Assembly (NCBI GenBank): GCA_023014485.1
Contig: JAJOZX010002361.1
Coordinates: forward strand, 146,001-210,000
Source: Bathynomus jamesi
Taxonomy: Eukaryota; Arthropoda; Malacostraca; Isopoda; Cirolanidae
Direction of reading: 5' to 3'
Length of the DNA: 64,000 nt
Position 1 is the first letter of the stretch. The number at the start of each line of letters is the position of its first letter. Below, piece by piece: positions 18,901 to 32,178 of this stretch. The position numbers and the translations under genes were made by a program. The notes beneath the pieces were generated by a model. That model had not been told where the DNA came from, made no database searches, and was given only the letters and a program-made list of their open reading frames with translations.

Positions 18901-20729
18901 GCATTTCTATCATCTGTAAATGTAAGGGCAATGTTAAGTACTGTAGTACTACTACTACTACTACTTTTTAAAGACAATAACTATCTTTTTTGTAATTTTA
19001 GTAAAATATCTGTTTTTCTTTAATTACATAATCAATTCAAGACATATTTGTTGAAATCTTGTAATCTTCTCTTCGTATGTTTAAAAGAAGACATTATTGT
19101 TTGAAACTTTACATACAGTATATCACACTAATAATAATAATAATAATAATAATAGTAATAATGCTTTACAATGTCTTTGGTTTGCAGATATGTGCTTTGT
19201 TCAAGGAACATACTACTACTACTACTATTACTATTATACAACTTCCCTTGACATTTTTAGCCATTATCAAGAAATATATTCTTAATAATAACAACAATAG
19301 GTGGATTTTCAGGTAGCGATCTTGATGACGTCATCAAATGCCTCTACTGAGAAGTCTGAAATGTAAACATGTACAGAATTTTCTGTTATTTCACACATCA
19401 ATAATAATTAATCAATAATAAAGAAAAAAAAAATTATTGTTTTGCTTTCATCGCAAAATTCTCACGGGCATACACACAATCCATAACTATCTCTCATACA
19501 GCCTGTGGACTGTGAAGCTATCCCCTTGCAGAGTTGGAAGAGCGTGTGAGCGCCTCTTAACTGCCTATTCTTTGGTCTATCATACCCGTCAAGATAGTCC
19601 CGGAAATATGTTAACTAGCAAATTGTGTTCCTCTCCAGCAGGTTAAACAATAAATAATAAAGGTAATTAAGATGGACTCCATTCAGGATTTATAATTATT
19701 ATAGGTTGATAAATAAAGTTTACTTTTCTGTAGTTATTTCTTTTCAGTAATACGTCATAAGGTTCCAATATTCCTCCGCTTTCATTACGAAAATGGCGAC
19801 CTTTTACGTCAATGACGTGAACAAATGAAAAATACAAAATAACTTCATCGATAACCAGTTGAAATTTATAAATCTTTAGAATTATTTGATAATTTATAAA
19901 TTAATAATAACAATCGAAGTAGTTTCGTTATGTTCAATTTATTATGTGCGAACGACATTTTAGATTTAGACCATTATAATGGCCTAATACCTTAAAAGAC
20001 AAATTACATACACACGAAATAAATATATAAGAAATATATATATATATGGGCCTATATATATATATATGAAATGTCTATTTATTGTATGGGACTGCTCCAT
20101 ATACGTATATTAGATAATTAAAGGGAATACAAAGAACATTTTAAAAATTAATGAGAATTAATTTAATTTTGAATAAGATTTCATTTTTATCTCTCATGCG
20201 GGCGCTGAGATTTATTATGGCGCATAATTCATACGAGTTAGGTACACACGGTTGGCATACGCACACGGGATTCAAATGCACACAGTTCTTTTATATACGC
20301 ACACACAAATGGGAAAACCGCCGCTGTGATCGATTTTCTCGACGGAAATGCACGTGTACATTGTTATGTATGAACGTATGTGACGTAATAGTAATATATA
20401 TATATTGAAGCTTATTTTTAAACTCTGTTCTTTAGTTAGCTCATTTGCCCGCTTTGTGTGTGTACACGGAACTATATGTACCTTTTCAGTGATCCTCGAA
20501 AGTCTCTTTATATAACACCCTCTTTTAAATACTGTATTTTTTGAAGGGGAAGGGAGTCACTTAAGGGATGGGTAGGAGACTCATTTTATTTGAACAGTCA
20601 ACTCCATGTTTTTTCTTTTATTATTTTATATTGTGAAAGGGTTCGTCTGAAACATGTTTATTCATGTTTCTCTCCACACTCCCTTCTTCCAATTACATGT
20701 ATTCCTCTTTGGAAACAGATGTATCGGAT

Positions 20730-20760
<31 letters not shown>

Positions 20761-21087
20761 TATATATATATACACATATATAGAGCGGGTTTTTAATATA
20801 ATCTTTTGATTTAAATTTTGTAAATGTAAGTCGCGATATTAAGAATACTATTTTTTTTCTTAATACCGGTGTGGGATGGGGGAGGGGGATAGAGTTTTTG
20901 TGTTGGTGGGGTCCCATTGCAGTGAATCAACTTGGGGCTTTGGGTGTTGGGGCAGAAGATCACAAGAGTTTCTCCTTAATCTCGTTTCTCAGTAAAACGA
21001 GAATTTTGGAGACTTATAAAGGAGAATTTTGTGCAAAATTTATTAAATTACTTATTAAATTAATTAATTATATTTACGGTTAAAGAC

Positions 21088-21124
<37 letters not shown>

Positions 21125-21408
21125 GTTGCACCTTTTTTTAGTAGAAAATTTAGAATAAAGAAAGTTTCCTCAGAAGAGATATTTTATGGGTAGTTTGTAC
21201 AACATCGTACAAATGAGTCATTTAACAAGGTATAAGCAATTATTCTTTGTAAATGCAATTATAAGCTAGTTTCGTTATAATTATTCTCGACGTAATTACA
21301 AAATTAGTATCATCAAATCAGACCATTTATGTGTGTGTTTAGTAATCTTTGCATTTTACTTCATAAATATCATGATCAAACGGTAATTTTTTATTTATAA
21401 TTACGTGA

Positions 21409-21463
<55 letters not shown>

Positions 21464-22687
21464 TGAGTATATATAATTGTGCTATATAAACAGAGGAACA
21501 AGTCCAGTATATGATATAAAAAGTCCTATAAAAGTAACTTATCAAATTGCTTCCTTTTTAAAAGAACTAAAAGGTACAATTCAAAGGTATTAGGCAACTT
21601 GGGTAAATAAGGAAGTTACCAAATGTCGCCATTATTCTCATTTCGAGTGTTTTTCATGACAAAGTTTGTTTTTATTTCATCAAGTTAGTGTACGAAAGTT
21701 TCCTTACCAAGTATTTTAAGACTCTTTATGATATCATAAGGTCTTTCTTTATCTTTTTATGTGGGTTTCAACTCTCTCTCAGGCTTAATAGTGTGGCATA
21801 CTTTGTTTGTGTCCTAGCCTACTGCTGCATGTCATTCTTAATAAATGGGCCAGTTTTCGTTAGATAGTTTGTTTGTTGCCCAATAATAACAGCAATAATT
21901 TAAGTAATGTTCATTTCTATACACTTGCATACGTTTTATATTAAATATATATAATAATAATTATGCTTTCCATACAAAAGGTACCCACAGACTGAGGCGG
22001 TTATGCATGAAGTACAGTACCAGTTATATTAATAATTTTATTATAGTTTTAATCAATTGTATATTAGTTACCCCAAGTTATCGTTTTCTCTATATTTATT
22101 ATTCACAGAAAATTTAAATATTTTGAAAATGTATATTTTCAAGAGAATGGCTGAAAAATTAGTTTTGGTGTGTGATATGATTGTTAAGTTTAATGATATC
22201 ATCTGGATTTACTAAATCTCTTCAGGATTTTTACTTGATAAGGTCAATACGTTTTCTGTCGAAAAGTTTAGTTTTATAATAAGCACCTCTTTCCCTTTTA
22301 GCTTTTATGGGTCTTATTCTAAACTAATTGTACTATTTTATCCCAATTTGATGAATCTCTCTTTCTCTCTCTCTCTCTCTTGTTTGATTAAGTTATGTGC
22401 TTTTCCATCTTTGTCTTGTACGTAAAATATGCTGTATTGCTATTATCTTTCCTATTATGAGTTCAGTGCATAACTCACAAATTAGCCTCACTCTTGAGCG
22501 AGTATTATAATAAGACTGAAGCAGGAATTAGCTTGTTTATAAGTGGCTATTAAGAGCAAATTGCTCCCTTTGGTGAACCCCAATAAAGGTGGTTATTCCA
22601 TTGAATTTGTACGTTACAATAATCCTTAAATGAACTTGCTTTTCGTGTCAATGTCTTTTAGAGTGACCCGAATTTCTTTCTGAAGTG

Positions 22688-22744
<57 letters not shown>

Positions 22745-22840
22745 TTTATTTATTTCATTATGCACTTTGAATGATCGTTTGTAAGGACCATAACACGATG
22801 AAAGGAATGGTGGAAGCTAATATAACGTGGTAGCTTGTTT

Positions 22841-22885
<45 letters not shown>

Positions 22886-22907
22886 ATATATGAGGCCCTC
22901 CTCGGAA
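18901..22907. other. AT-rich intergenic DNA with microsatellites
   Basis: No gene or clear element is seen in 4 kb. It holds (ACT)n and (AAT)n near 18945-19160 and 19210-19245, and (TA)n at 20035-20070, 20735-20785, 21410-21450, 22687-22740 and 22845-22875. A (TG)n lies at 21087-21110, and (CT)n at 22360-22380. Small open frames lack domains. Confidence 0.55.
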
Positions 22908-22915
22908 GAAATGAC

Positions 22916-23479
22916 GGATCTTTTCCGTTCTACCCCAGCAACAATTTCTAGTGTAGTTTTACTTGCTGAATTCAATAATATATATTTTATTTTGGAGAAA
23001 GTATTCGTGCTTTAATTAGTTATGGTTATAATTATTAATTTTTTCTCTCTTTTGTAGATATTGTTATGGATGATAAATGGAATTTCATAAACATAGTTAA
23101 GGAAATAACGTTCTACCCCAGCCTCCTTTAGTTAACCTTATAAGGCTAACTAACGAAAATATCACGACCTAACCTAACCAATCGTCAAGGACGTACAGTT
23201 GATTTAGCTAAACAAAGGAACGAGAGACATTGGGGAACATCTACAAATATGATAGATTCTTATTTATGTGAATTTCTGTGGAGAAGACAAAAAGGAAAGG
23301 ACATTTTTATTGAAATCTTTAATGCAATCTCTACTTTTAAATAAAATAAACGGACTATAACTCTTTTGTTATTAATTTCTCCAAAATAATATATATATTA
23401 TTGAATTCAGCGAGTAAAACTACAGTAGAAAATAATATATAATTTCATTTTTGTTGCTGGGGTAGAACGGAAAAGAGCC
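22916..23479. mobile_element. GG...CC foldback element, copy 1 (564 bp)
   Basis: Left end GGATCTTTTCCGTTCTACCC; right end complementary (GGGTAGAACGGAAAAGAGCC). Arms of about 90 bp contain TGAATTCAATAATATATAT and its complement. Flanked by GAAATGAC and GAAATGGC (7 of 8 identical). The shared core (TATAAGGCTAACTAACG, then ATCACGACCTAACCTAACC, then a near-match to CAAGGGCGTACAGTTGA) is present once, off-centre. Confidence 0.75.
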
Positions 23480-23621
23480 GAAATGGCTAAGCGACAAACG
23501 TAAAAGACGCCAAAAAACTCGGTTAAACTTTTACCAATTTGAAAGTTTCCCTAACGTTTGAACTTTTGAACATGTTTCGTCGAAATATGTTCAAAAGTTC
23601 ATATATATACAATATATATAG

Positions 23622-24679
23622 AGGGTGGTGCAAAAGATGAACGGGTGGAGATAGTTTTAATGTGTGCGAGGCGTGGTAACACACACCAATCAGTTGCTAC
23701 TGGTTTTAATGACAAACACCCTGAGAGGCCGCCATTTGTTCAGGCATCAATTGGAAAAATTGTTCACTAGCTTCAGAAAGTTCAACCGATGCAGCAACAT
23801 CACTAACGGTACTCAATCACCTCAAAAACAGCCCACGTAAGTCCTTAAGAAAGTTATTCCAGGAAACGGGTATCTCCAGAAGATCCATTCAACGAATTCT
23901 TACAACAAATCGTTTCCACCCCTACAAAGTCCAACTCGTTCAGGAACTGCACGGTGACGACACAGACCGTCGTGTAGAGTTCTGCCAGTGGTTTCTACAA
24001 CATCGACAGCTTCAACGAAGGGTCATGTTCAGCGACGAAGCGATATTTCACCTCAGCGGTCGTGTCAATAGGCATAATGCACGTTATTGGGCCACTGATA
24101 ACCCCCACTGGATGGAGGAAGGACATGTGCAATTCGATCCACGAATTATGGTATGGGCTGCACTCTGGGGGGGATCGGTTAATTGGTCCGTACTTACTTT
24201 TTCGACGGCAATGTAACAGGTGAAACATATCTACATATGCTGCAAACATTTCTAATGCCCGAACTGAACGACATTCTATTGGCAGAACGGGCGGAGATGT
24301 GGTTTCAGCAGGATGGTGCACTACCACATTTCGCAACCACCGTCCGGAGCTCTTTAGATGAAACATTTCCAAGCGAGTGGATCGGACGGCGAGGGCCCGT
24401 CGGATGGCCACCTAGGTCTCCAGACCTCACGCCTCTTAACTTTTTCTTGTGGGGCCAGCTCAAGTCGGTAGTCTACGTTGATCGACCCAAAACCATACGT
24501 TCTCTAAAGGATAAAATCACATCTGAGTGTGCCAAAATCAGTACCAATGTGTTAAGGAATGTTCAAACATCATGCATTCAACGCGTCAGAAAGTGTCTCC
24601 AAGTGGAAGGCCACCAATTCGAACATTTATTATGATTTAATAAAATGTGCCTATGGTTCCTGACTTTTGCGCCACCCTA
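23622..24679 (+). mobile_element. Mariner-family transposon, near full length
   Basis: Ends GGGTGGTGCAAAAG and, complemented, GGGTGGCGCAAAAG, set in (TA)n on both sides. About 1.06 kb with one transposase gene filling the interior. Same family as the split copy at 4.9-7.4 kb. Confidence 0.85.
23640..24635 (+). pseudogene. Mariner transposase, 37 residues between second and third Asp, frameshifted
   Basis: The N-terminal helix-turn-helix part is broken by stops (recognisable as KHPERPPFVQASIGKIVH). The catalytic domain is better kept. MFSDEAIFHLSGRVNRHN carries the first Asp; after a shift in a G-run near 24166, FFDGNVTGETYLHMLQ and WFQQDGALPHFA carry the second Asp, and PRSPDLTPLNFFLWG the third. 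I count 37 residues between second and third Asp, the spacing of the maT-like DD37D group; DD34D is classical mariner. It ends QVEGHQFEHLL. Cut-and-paste transposase, inactive here. Confidence 0.85.
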
Positions 24680-24698
24680 TATATATATTATATACATA

Positions 24699-24898
24699 GG
24701 GTGTTTCAGGTCGACCCTAGAAATATGGAAAAGAAACACTTCATATTAGTTACAGAATTACTATGACAATCTTGAAGTACCAAATACAAACTACAAATTG
24801 GCGGAATTTGTATTTAGTATTTGAAGTTTGTCATAGTAATTCCGTAACTAATATGAAGTGTTTATTTTCCATATTTCTAGGGTCGACCTGAAACACCC
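24699..24898. mobile_element. Near-perfect palindromic MITE (about 200 bp)
   Basis: GGGTGTTTCAGGTCGACCCT at the left and its exact complement at the right. The whole element folds on itself with only a short centre (ACAAATTGGCGGAATTTG). TA flanks. It begins about 20 bp after the mariner right end, separated by (TA)n. Confidence 0.85.
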
Positions 24899-24920
24899 TG
24901 TATGTATATACACACACACA

Positions 24921-25307
24921 CCTTGGTTAACCTTGGTCTGGAAGGGACAGAAACCTCTTTCCAGCCTTGGTTAACGTTGGTTTTGCTTCCGCTGGAAATA
25001 TTCATTGTGACGAAGGTCAAGCTTGTTGATCCACCTTGGATATACAACTTAACGTGGAATCCGAACAACGACCCACCACAGGTGGACATAAATCACGAAG
25101 TCCTAAAAGCCCGGACTCGATCTTACGACCTCCCAGTCAGTACTTCAGCATCTTAACCACTGGGCCACCCAGAGTATCCATTTATCTGCCAAACTATATT
25201 TTCTGGAAGGACGAACAGCCGGGTAAGCTGTGCGCCGCCTGCTTTCTCCGGGAATCGAACCCGGGGTTGGTGGATTCATAGTCAGCGATGCTAACTACTG
25301 CACCACC

Positions 25308-25310
<3 letters not shown>
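24921..25310 (-). mobile_element. Dimeric tRNA-derived SINE, copy 2
   Basis: Complement of the structure at 9.3 kb. The head has CCGGTGGTGCAGTAGTTAGC and B box GGTTCGATTCC; the second unit and tail TTGACCTTCGTCACAATGAA lie to the left, and the element ends GGTTAACCAAGG. The internal CTTGGTTAACxTTGGT stretch is duplicated. Confidence 0.8.
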
Positions 25311-25345
<35 letters not shown>

Positions 25346-26817
25346 CATATATATATATATATATATATTACATGCTAAAACAAAAAGAGTTTAAGCGATT
25401 AATATTCATAAATATTTACAAAATGTTTTTTTAAAGACCGAAAAACCTAAAAAAAAAAAAAAAAAAATCAAGTTTTTCTTGTAATTACGTCATGATCTTT
25501 CACCGGAAGCGTTCTTCCTGGCACCGGAAGTAGACTGTGCATAAGAAACCCTCTGAATTTCTTGGCTAAAAGCCTAAGAATTACTTTTTTGTTGTTATTG
25601 CTATCTCTTCATAGAGTATTTGTTATGTTTTTGCGATTTAGTTTTCGGTAGTTTTTGTTTGAAGCATTCACTGAGACTCGTTCAATTTTGTTTTTATTAA
25701 TAGCAAATAAATATGAACAAGTATACTCGCAAATAACTGTAATTGTAATTATTAATTATGAACAACCTTTTTCTTATAGTGTTTCTATGGTTACTAACTG
25801 TTATATGATAATGGTGAACAGTACAGCGTTATCCGTTATCTCGCTTCGCTTTTAACTTTTCAGTTTATCAGACACCAAAAAGCCTGATTTATAGAATACC
25901 CGTAAATACCCAGCCAATACCCGACGGCAAAATTTAACTTGTCACACGTCGTTAAAATCCATCGATTTTAAACTCGAAATTAATAATTTCAGGAACAGAA
26001 AAGAAAAAGAAAAAAAAGAACCGCAGAAATGATTACTAAACATTAAACGGACAGTCGGAGAAAAGTGGAGTGGATGTGTTCGCGTTATTTTCTGTGGAAA
26101 TAACTCCATGTGGGAAAATTATATGGCAAAATATCACTAAATTTAGCTGATGCGAGACTTAAGAGGCAGGAAAATGATAAAGACTGAAGCTTTAGGGGAA
26201 TTGGATGGAAATTTAACGATGGTGTCGGAGTTTGGATGTTAAAATTCTTCGGGATTAAAAAATTGTTCTCTCCAGATATTGCGGTTTCTTTCTTTGGTTT
26301 TTTTTTTTTTTTGTCGTAAGTATCTTCGCTCGTTCTCTTCATATATTTGGTTCGGTTTTATTTTTGTAAAAGGGGGAAGGGGTGTTTATTGGAGTGGTGG
26401 GGTCTGGGGAAGAGTAAAATCAAGAAAAACAAAATACATATATATATCCAGTCTAAATGTGTTGATTGGATTAAGTTTTTTAACAAATTGAAAAGTTTAA
26501 AGGAATGATACGGATGGTATTGGAGAAAATTGCTAAATAGTCGTTTGTCAAGAAGGCGTGAAAAGTATGGGGGTCCATTTTTTTAAAATTCTGACCAGAA
26601 CGTCGCTAAAGATTTCCCAAAATTGTTTTCGAGAAAGAACATCGAACGATGAAAGATAAAAAGAGAGAGAAAACTCGAAAAAGGATTTGTTGGACAACAA
26701 AAGAAGGAAAAAGAGAAAACATGAATTACGATCATCAAACGCAACAAGGATCATTGAAATACACAGGAAACAGCCAATACAGAACATTCTCTTAAAAAAT
26801 TATTTTTCAAGTTTTTC

Positions 26818-26868
<51 letters not shown>

Positions 26869-27156
26869 TAATGAAATGCTTCAACATGACTGATACCCCA
26901 AAATTATGAATTGGTCAAAATCATCGACACTAACCTAACTGAGTAACCTAACCGAGTATAATCTAACCCAACATGACCACACCTAACTAACCCACGTATA
27001 GCAGGTCAATGATTTTGACCTGTACATAATGTTGGAAGAAGAAGTGGGCAAATGATGCCCTCTTTATGAGCGAATACCCTCAAATGGTATTCAGAATTAC
27101 TTATTTATTGGCCACTTAATAATATTAATAATATTAATTATAATAATAATAATATG
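25311..27156. other. AT-rich spacer with microsatellites, no gene seen
   Basis: (TA)n at 25313-25365 and a long (TG)n at 26820-26866. The small open frames have no domains. A patch of CCTAAC-type motifs occurs at 26930-27000 (ACCTAACTGAGTAACCTAACC). Confidence 0.5.
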
Positions 27157-27445
27157 TAACCTTGACTTTGCTTCCGCCCGAATTGTTCATTCTGACGAAG
27201 GTCAAGCTTTTCACTCCACCTTAGACCTACAGTTTAACGTGGAATCCGAACCACGCCCCACCAACAGCCCAGCGTCTTAACAACTAAGCTACCCAGGGTA
27301 CCCATTTATCTACCAACCAACTTTTTTTTATTGTGTGGAAGGATGAACAGCTGGGTTTTGCTGCTCGCCGCCTGCCGTCACCGGGTTTGGATCCCGGGGC
27401 CGATGGATTCGTAGTCAGCGACGCTAGCCACTACACCACCGAGAC

Positions 27446-27446
<1 letters not shown>
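27157..27446 (-). mobile_element. Dimeric tRNA-derived SINE, copy 3
   Basis: Full dimer on the minus strand: head TCGGTGGTGTAGTGGCTAGC, B box read as GGATCCAAACCC-like (mutated), second unit GGGTAGCTTAGTTGTTAAGA, and tail with CTGTAGGTCTAAGGTGGAGT then TTCGTCAGAATGAACAATTC. Closest to the 9.3-kb copy. Confidence 0.85.
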
Positions 27447-27482
<36 letters not shown>

Positions 27483-27935
27483 TTATAGTCGTGTATTCAT
27501 TGTTTATAATCATCACCATTTTCATCATCACTATGACCATCATTATTATCATCATATCGCGATCATCATTTAATTTCAGTACAGTCATTATCATAATGAT
27601 TATTTTACGAAATGCATAAACAAGTAGAAGAAATATCGTGCAACTTACACGAACCGAAGTTACGTACTCCAGTGTCTTTCGCTCTGGTGTGCAGGGCAAT
27701 ATAATTCAATTATCTACCACAGTTGGATTGCAAGCTGAAATCCACTCGTAGGAATTGAGGTATAGTGTCCGACACGTTTTAAAATGTTTCTGTCCATAAA
27801 ACATGTTCGCAGGTTTAGATTCTGGGTCGTAAAGTAGATGTAAGTAGGATTAGTACTGTATTTATTAAGATTTTTTGATATATGCATGTGTATGTAATTA
27901 GTTGATTATACAGTACATATATATATGAGAGAAAG
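27447..27935. other. (ATA)n/(ATC)n microsatellites and spacer
   Basis: ATA repeats at 27449-27477 and ATC/ATT-rich sequence to 27600. The minus-strand open frame here is Met/Ile-rich repeat translation. No gene. Confidence 0.6.
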
Positions 27936-28463
27936 AGTTGGGCACGTTACTGTCTATAAGTAACGGCGTTACCGCTACCGTTACATTGATAAAAAAGTAA
28001 CGTCGTTACAGCTTCAGTTACTTCTATGAAAAAGTAACGCGTTACCGCTACCGCTATCGTTACTTTTAAGAAAAGACTAAAGAGTAAAAAATCCTTAATA
28101 ATACCAAATTATACTCTATATGACAAAAAAATAAAACAAAATTCAAATAAAAAAATGGCCTGTCCCCAAAAAAACTAATCTTGCAGATTTTTTAGGAGTG
28201 TGTTGTTCGATTTCAGGAACATTAGTTTTTCAAAATTGGCATCTGATAGTCCTCCTCGTTTGGAAGAGCTAACAGCTAATTAACAGCTAATAAATGATAC
28301 TAGTCAAATGACCAGTTTGAAAGTAACGAGTAGCGAGTAACGATTGAAATCGCTCTAAAAAGTAGTGCCGTTACCATTTTCGTTACATCTCGAAAGTAAC
28401 GGCGTTTCCGCTACAGCTACTAAAAAAGTAATGCCGTTACGTAACGGCGTTACTCCCAACACT
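27936..28463. mobile_element. Non-autonomous DNA transposon (hAT-like), about 528 bp
   Basis: Left end AGAGTTGGGCACGTTACTG and right end complement AGTGTTGGGAGTAACGCCG. Subterminal AGTAACGGCGTTAC motifs repeat along both sides. No transposase. Target duplication not clear because the right flank is (TA)n. Confidence 0.65.
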
Positions 28464-29059
28464 ATATATATAAAAATAAACGTATTAAACTTACACTTTT
28501 AAAATAACTATAAACGAGGAAAATGTTTACGATAATACTTAAAAAATACTAAAAATAAAACTTATATTATTCTACTAATTATCTTAACAGCTATAGCGAA
28601 AAGCAATAAAAAAACAACAACAAAAAACCTAAACTAAATATATCTTTCAGAAGAAATAGAATGAAATCCTAATATTTCATTCTCACTTTATTCATTACGT
28701 TTAATTGCCAAAAGCTTCTTAAATTTGCGTGGTGACTCTGCGAGCTGATAATTTCTCTTTGTTTTATTGCAACGCCGTCAGCGGTCAGTCACGAATCCTC
28801 TATCGTAGGATCCTCTATTTTTTAGTAGAGGTTGTAAATATATATATATATATATTTTATTAGTGTTGGTATAATTTCTTCCCACACTCTCCTGATCTGA
28901 AATCGGTTTTTACCGGTTTTTTTGTATGTATTTTTATCCCATAATTTTTTTTTAAAAATTCGTATTTAGTGAAAAATAGAATTTAAAAATTTCACTAAAA
29001 ATCAAAGTAATGATTTAGTTTCTAATATAAGAAATCTATACTTCTTTTATGCCTTGAAA
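28464..29059. other. AT-rich spacer, nothing recognised
   Basis: Low-complexity AT-rich sequence with a (TA)n at 28838-28855. No open frame with recognisable content. Confidence 0.5.
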
Positions 29060-29760
29060 TTTTTATATTCTTGATTTTTTTATTTGTATTCTACGATATT
29101 CTTTGACTTTTCCTTGATATTCCGAGAGATTCTTTTGTTTATCGATATTTCCGGGATTTTCCTCGATATTTCATATTCCTTAATATTCTTCGATATTTCA
29201 TGATATTCCTTAATATTCTTCGATATTTCATGATATTCCTTAATATTCTTCGATATTTCATGATATTCCTTAATATTCTTCGATATTTCATGATATTCCT
29301 TAATATTCTTCGATATTTCATGATATTCCTTAATATTCTTCGATATTTCATGATATTCCTTAATATTCTTCGATATTTCATGATATTCCTTAATATTCTT
29401 CGATATTTCATGATATTCCTTAATATTCTTCGATATTTCATGATATTCCATAATATTCTTCGATATTTCATGATTTTCCTTTATATTCTTCCATATTCGG
29501 TGATTTTATTTTATATTCTTCGATTCTCCTTTATTGATGATTGGTTTCGATATAATCATTTGTTTTTATATTCTTTGATATTCATTATATTCTCCGAAAT
29601 TACTTGAGTTTCCTTGATATTCTTTGGTGTTTCTTGATTTTGTTTGATATTCTTCAATAATTCTTGATTTTGTCTGATATTCTTCGATATTCCTTGATTT
29701 ATACTGTACATCGATATTCCTTAATATTATTTTGTTGATATTACTTAAAATCAAGGTCTT
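29060..29760. repeat. 30-bp tandem minisatellite
   Basis: About ten nearly identical units (TTCGATATTTCATGATATTC + CTTAATATTC) from 29165 to 29475, with diverged units on both sides out to about 29760. Because the unit length is divisible by three, several frames are open on both strands (repeating EYHEISKNIK or ILRYFMIFLN). These are not genes. Confidence 0.95.
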
Positions 29761-30259
29761 TCCTTGAGGATTTATAACACTTTTGATTGTAATGTTAGTT
29801 TGTTGTTGTAAATAATAATAATAATAATAATAATAATAACCAGTAGTTATAGCATTATTACCTTAATCCAATTTATTCACACCTAAAACATTTCTTTGAT
29901 ATTGAGGTGTTCGAAAAAAGCTTCGTACATCTAAGTTAAAAAGGTTTTGGAATCATAGCATATATAGCAACGAGCTTAACATTATTTTATGACAAACTTT
30001 CTTTTCCGAGGTGTATACAGGACATTTCACCATACTTTAATCTTTTTAATTTTAGTAAGTAATAACGCTAGGTCGTGACCAGAAATCTGGGAAACGCCGG
30101 TAGAAAAGTAGAAAGTGAAGAAGTGAAGAAGTGATTTTGAAGGAACTGAACAGTATTACTTTACCTGGAAGAGGTTTTTAAAATTTTGAGTTATCTGAAA
30201 AATCTTGACTATCTACATCCTACGTTAATATATGCTCACCAACATGCGCTTTAGTCTCT
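29761..30259. other. Spacer, (AAT)n, nothing else recognised
   Basis: A short (AAT)n at 29812-29838 and AT-rich DNA. No coding content. Confidence 0.45.
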
Positions 30260-30930
30260 CCCCTCCTATGATTACAATGAATATGGTGATAGTGTTCTTG
30301 GAGTTAATCCTTCGGGTTATTTGCATAAACTCCCCATTTGAAGTGTCCTAAGAGACAGAAATCGGGCAGTGTGATAAGTTTGGAAATTTAGGGAAGGCGG
30401 AAGTCACGGATCATTGGTGATGAGTCGGTCATTGTCAAAAACTTTCATGCACATTTCCATTATGATCGCCATTGTGTAAGTCGTGGCACTTGGCACTCTT
30501 GTTATAACCTAGTGTCACCTTCTTCAGTGTCCAAATAAGGTGGAAACAAATCATTAAAGTTTTGTTAACTTTAAAAGTTTACTATGTCGTTGAAGAAAAA
30601 GGGATGATCTTTTGTCTCGAAACTGCACATCACACACGAACCTTCTCACATTGTTACGCTTTCTGGTGTGATATAGGACTGTTTTCGTGGCCCACTTATC
30701 CATCCTAGAGAGTAGTGGACACACACTACCAGCTTATATTCTAGGCCTCGATATTCGAGACTCTTTAGGTAAGTGGTGACTTTTAAGCGTACTGCAGCAC
30801 ATTCTCGTCTCCGACTGACGTTTCCCATATTACTGATCAGGACCTTGGTGTTCCTGCGTGGTGCAATGTCTCGTATACCACTCGAAAGAGGACACTTCAA
30901 ACTATAAAAAATACGTACCCAGTTACTACA
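30260..30930 (-). pseudogene. Degenerate mariner-like transposase fragment
   Basis: The minus strand includes LPDFCLLGHFKWGVYANNP, resembling the block after the third catalytic Asp (PDFFLWGxLKxxVYxNxP), and upstream ITPESVTM / FPPYLDTEEGDTR remnants spread over frames. A possible terminal sequence (complement of TTCCCCACCCTGTA, near 30991-31004) lies upstream. Heavily decayed. Confidence 0.4.
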
Positions 30931-31804
30931 AACATAATATTTAAGAAGTCACAATTTTTTTTTTAACTTAAACCAACCTGCTCGCAATTTTTCCCCACCC
31001 TGTATATACAAAAAAAAACCTGACTTTGTCCGTTAGTAATTAACTAAATAAAGTCGTTTCCATTTTATTGTACAATTTAATAACAGGGTGTCTTATAAAT
31101 TTTACATGAAATCTGAGTGCGGCAAAAAGCTAAAATCTTTTTTACCATTAAAATCCAACTATCAAATTACAGACTTTAATCACGCAATAAAGCTAATAGT
31201 ATTTAAACATTTTAGTAAATATTAACAACTATTATTTTCGTTTTATTAAGTAATTTGAATCACTTACATATTTTATTAAGATTAAGATTAAGATTAAGAT
31301 TAATATATATATATATATATTATATTAATATATATTGCGTGATCAAAAACAATATAGTTGGTCCCAAATTCTTTCTACTTGGTCACAAAACCTTTCGCTC
31401 ATACGAAATAATTTTTTTATTTTTAGTACAAAAATTTGTGACGTTCAGGATTTATGTCTTTATTGCTAAGGTTAAACGTACGTAAATGGGAAAAAAAGTT
31501 CTTAAATCACTATAATTATTATTAATTATATATATATATATATATATATAATGTCCAAGTACTTTCTAATGAAAAAAAGTGTAATTGTACTTTAAGAACT
31601 GTGTATAACGTACATTTATTTCAAGAAACGGACATGTACGAACATGAACGAACACGCACGAGATTCGCTTTTATTTTAATAAAAGTTTTTGCCTCCCATC
31701 GAATATTGTTCCAATATGTGCCGAATTCAGCTCATAAGGATCAGGTGCCTAGGTTAACTATTTCTCTCTCTCTCTCTCTATTTCTCTCTCTCTCTCTCTC
31801 TCTC

Positions 31805-31846
<42 letters not shown>

Positions 31847-31889
31847 AAAACCATTTACACTGAGATTTCTCACTATACAGTATACTGTA
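30931..31889. other. AT-rich spacer with microsatellites
   Basis: (GATTAA)-like repeats near 31278-31303, (TA)n at 31303-31322 and 31527-31550, and an imperfect (TC)n at 31760-31845. No gene. Confidence 0.5.
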
Positions 31890-31994
31890 GATAAGTTAAA
31901 AATTAATAAATTGCCAGGTTCTGACCATTTTTACCCAAAGCATCTTTTAAAAGAGTTAAAAGTTAAAATTACTTGATGCTTTAGTTAAAATTTT

Positions 31995-32178
31995 GGATCA
32001 CGTGGAGATCAGGGCCCCCAGCCTTCTTTTAGTTAGAAAATATCACGACCTAACCTAAACAATCGTTAGGTCAACTGTACGCCCTTGACGAATGGTTAGG
32101 TTAGGTCGTGATATTTTCGTTAGTTAGCCTTATAAAGCTAACTAAAGAAGGTTGGGGGCCCTGATCTTCAGGTGATCC
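31995..32178. mobile_element. GG...CC foldback element, copy 2, inside a LINE
   Basis: GGATCACGTGGAGATCAGGG at the left; right end is the complement of GGATCACCTGAAGATCAGGG. Flanked by the perfect 8-bp duplication AAAATTTT (31987-31994, 32179-32186). It contains the shared core in inverted duplicate (ATCACGACCTAACCTAA ... TTAGGTTAGGTCGTGAT). It splits the LINE reading frame between the KSPGPD region and the next block. Confidence 0.85.

Noticed and set aside
29080..29607. Long repetitive proteins (EYHEISKNIK and ILRYFMIFLN types), and a CRISPR-like look of 30-bp periodicity
   Set aside because: The array is head-to-tail with no spacers and frames stay open on both strands only because the unit is 30 bp; it is a eukaryotic minisatellite.
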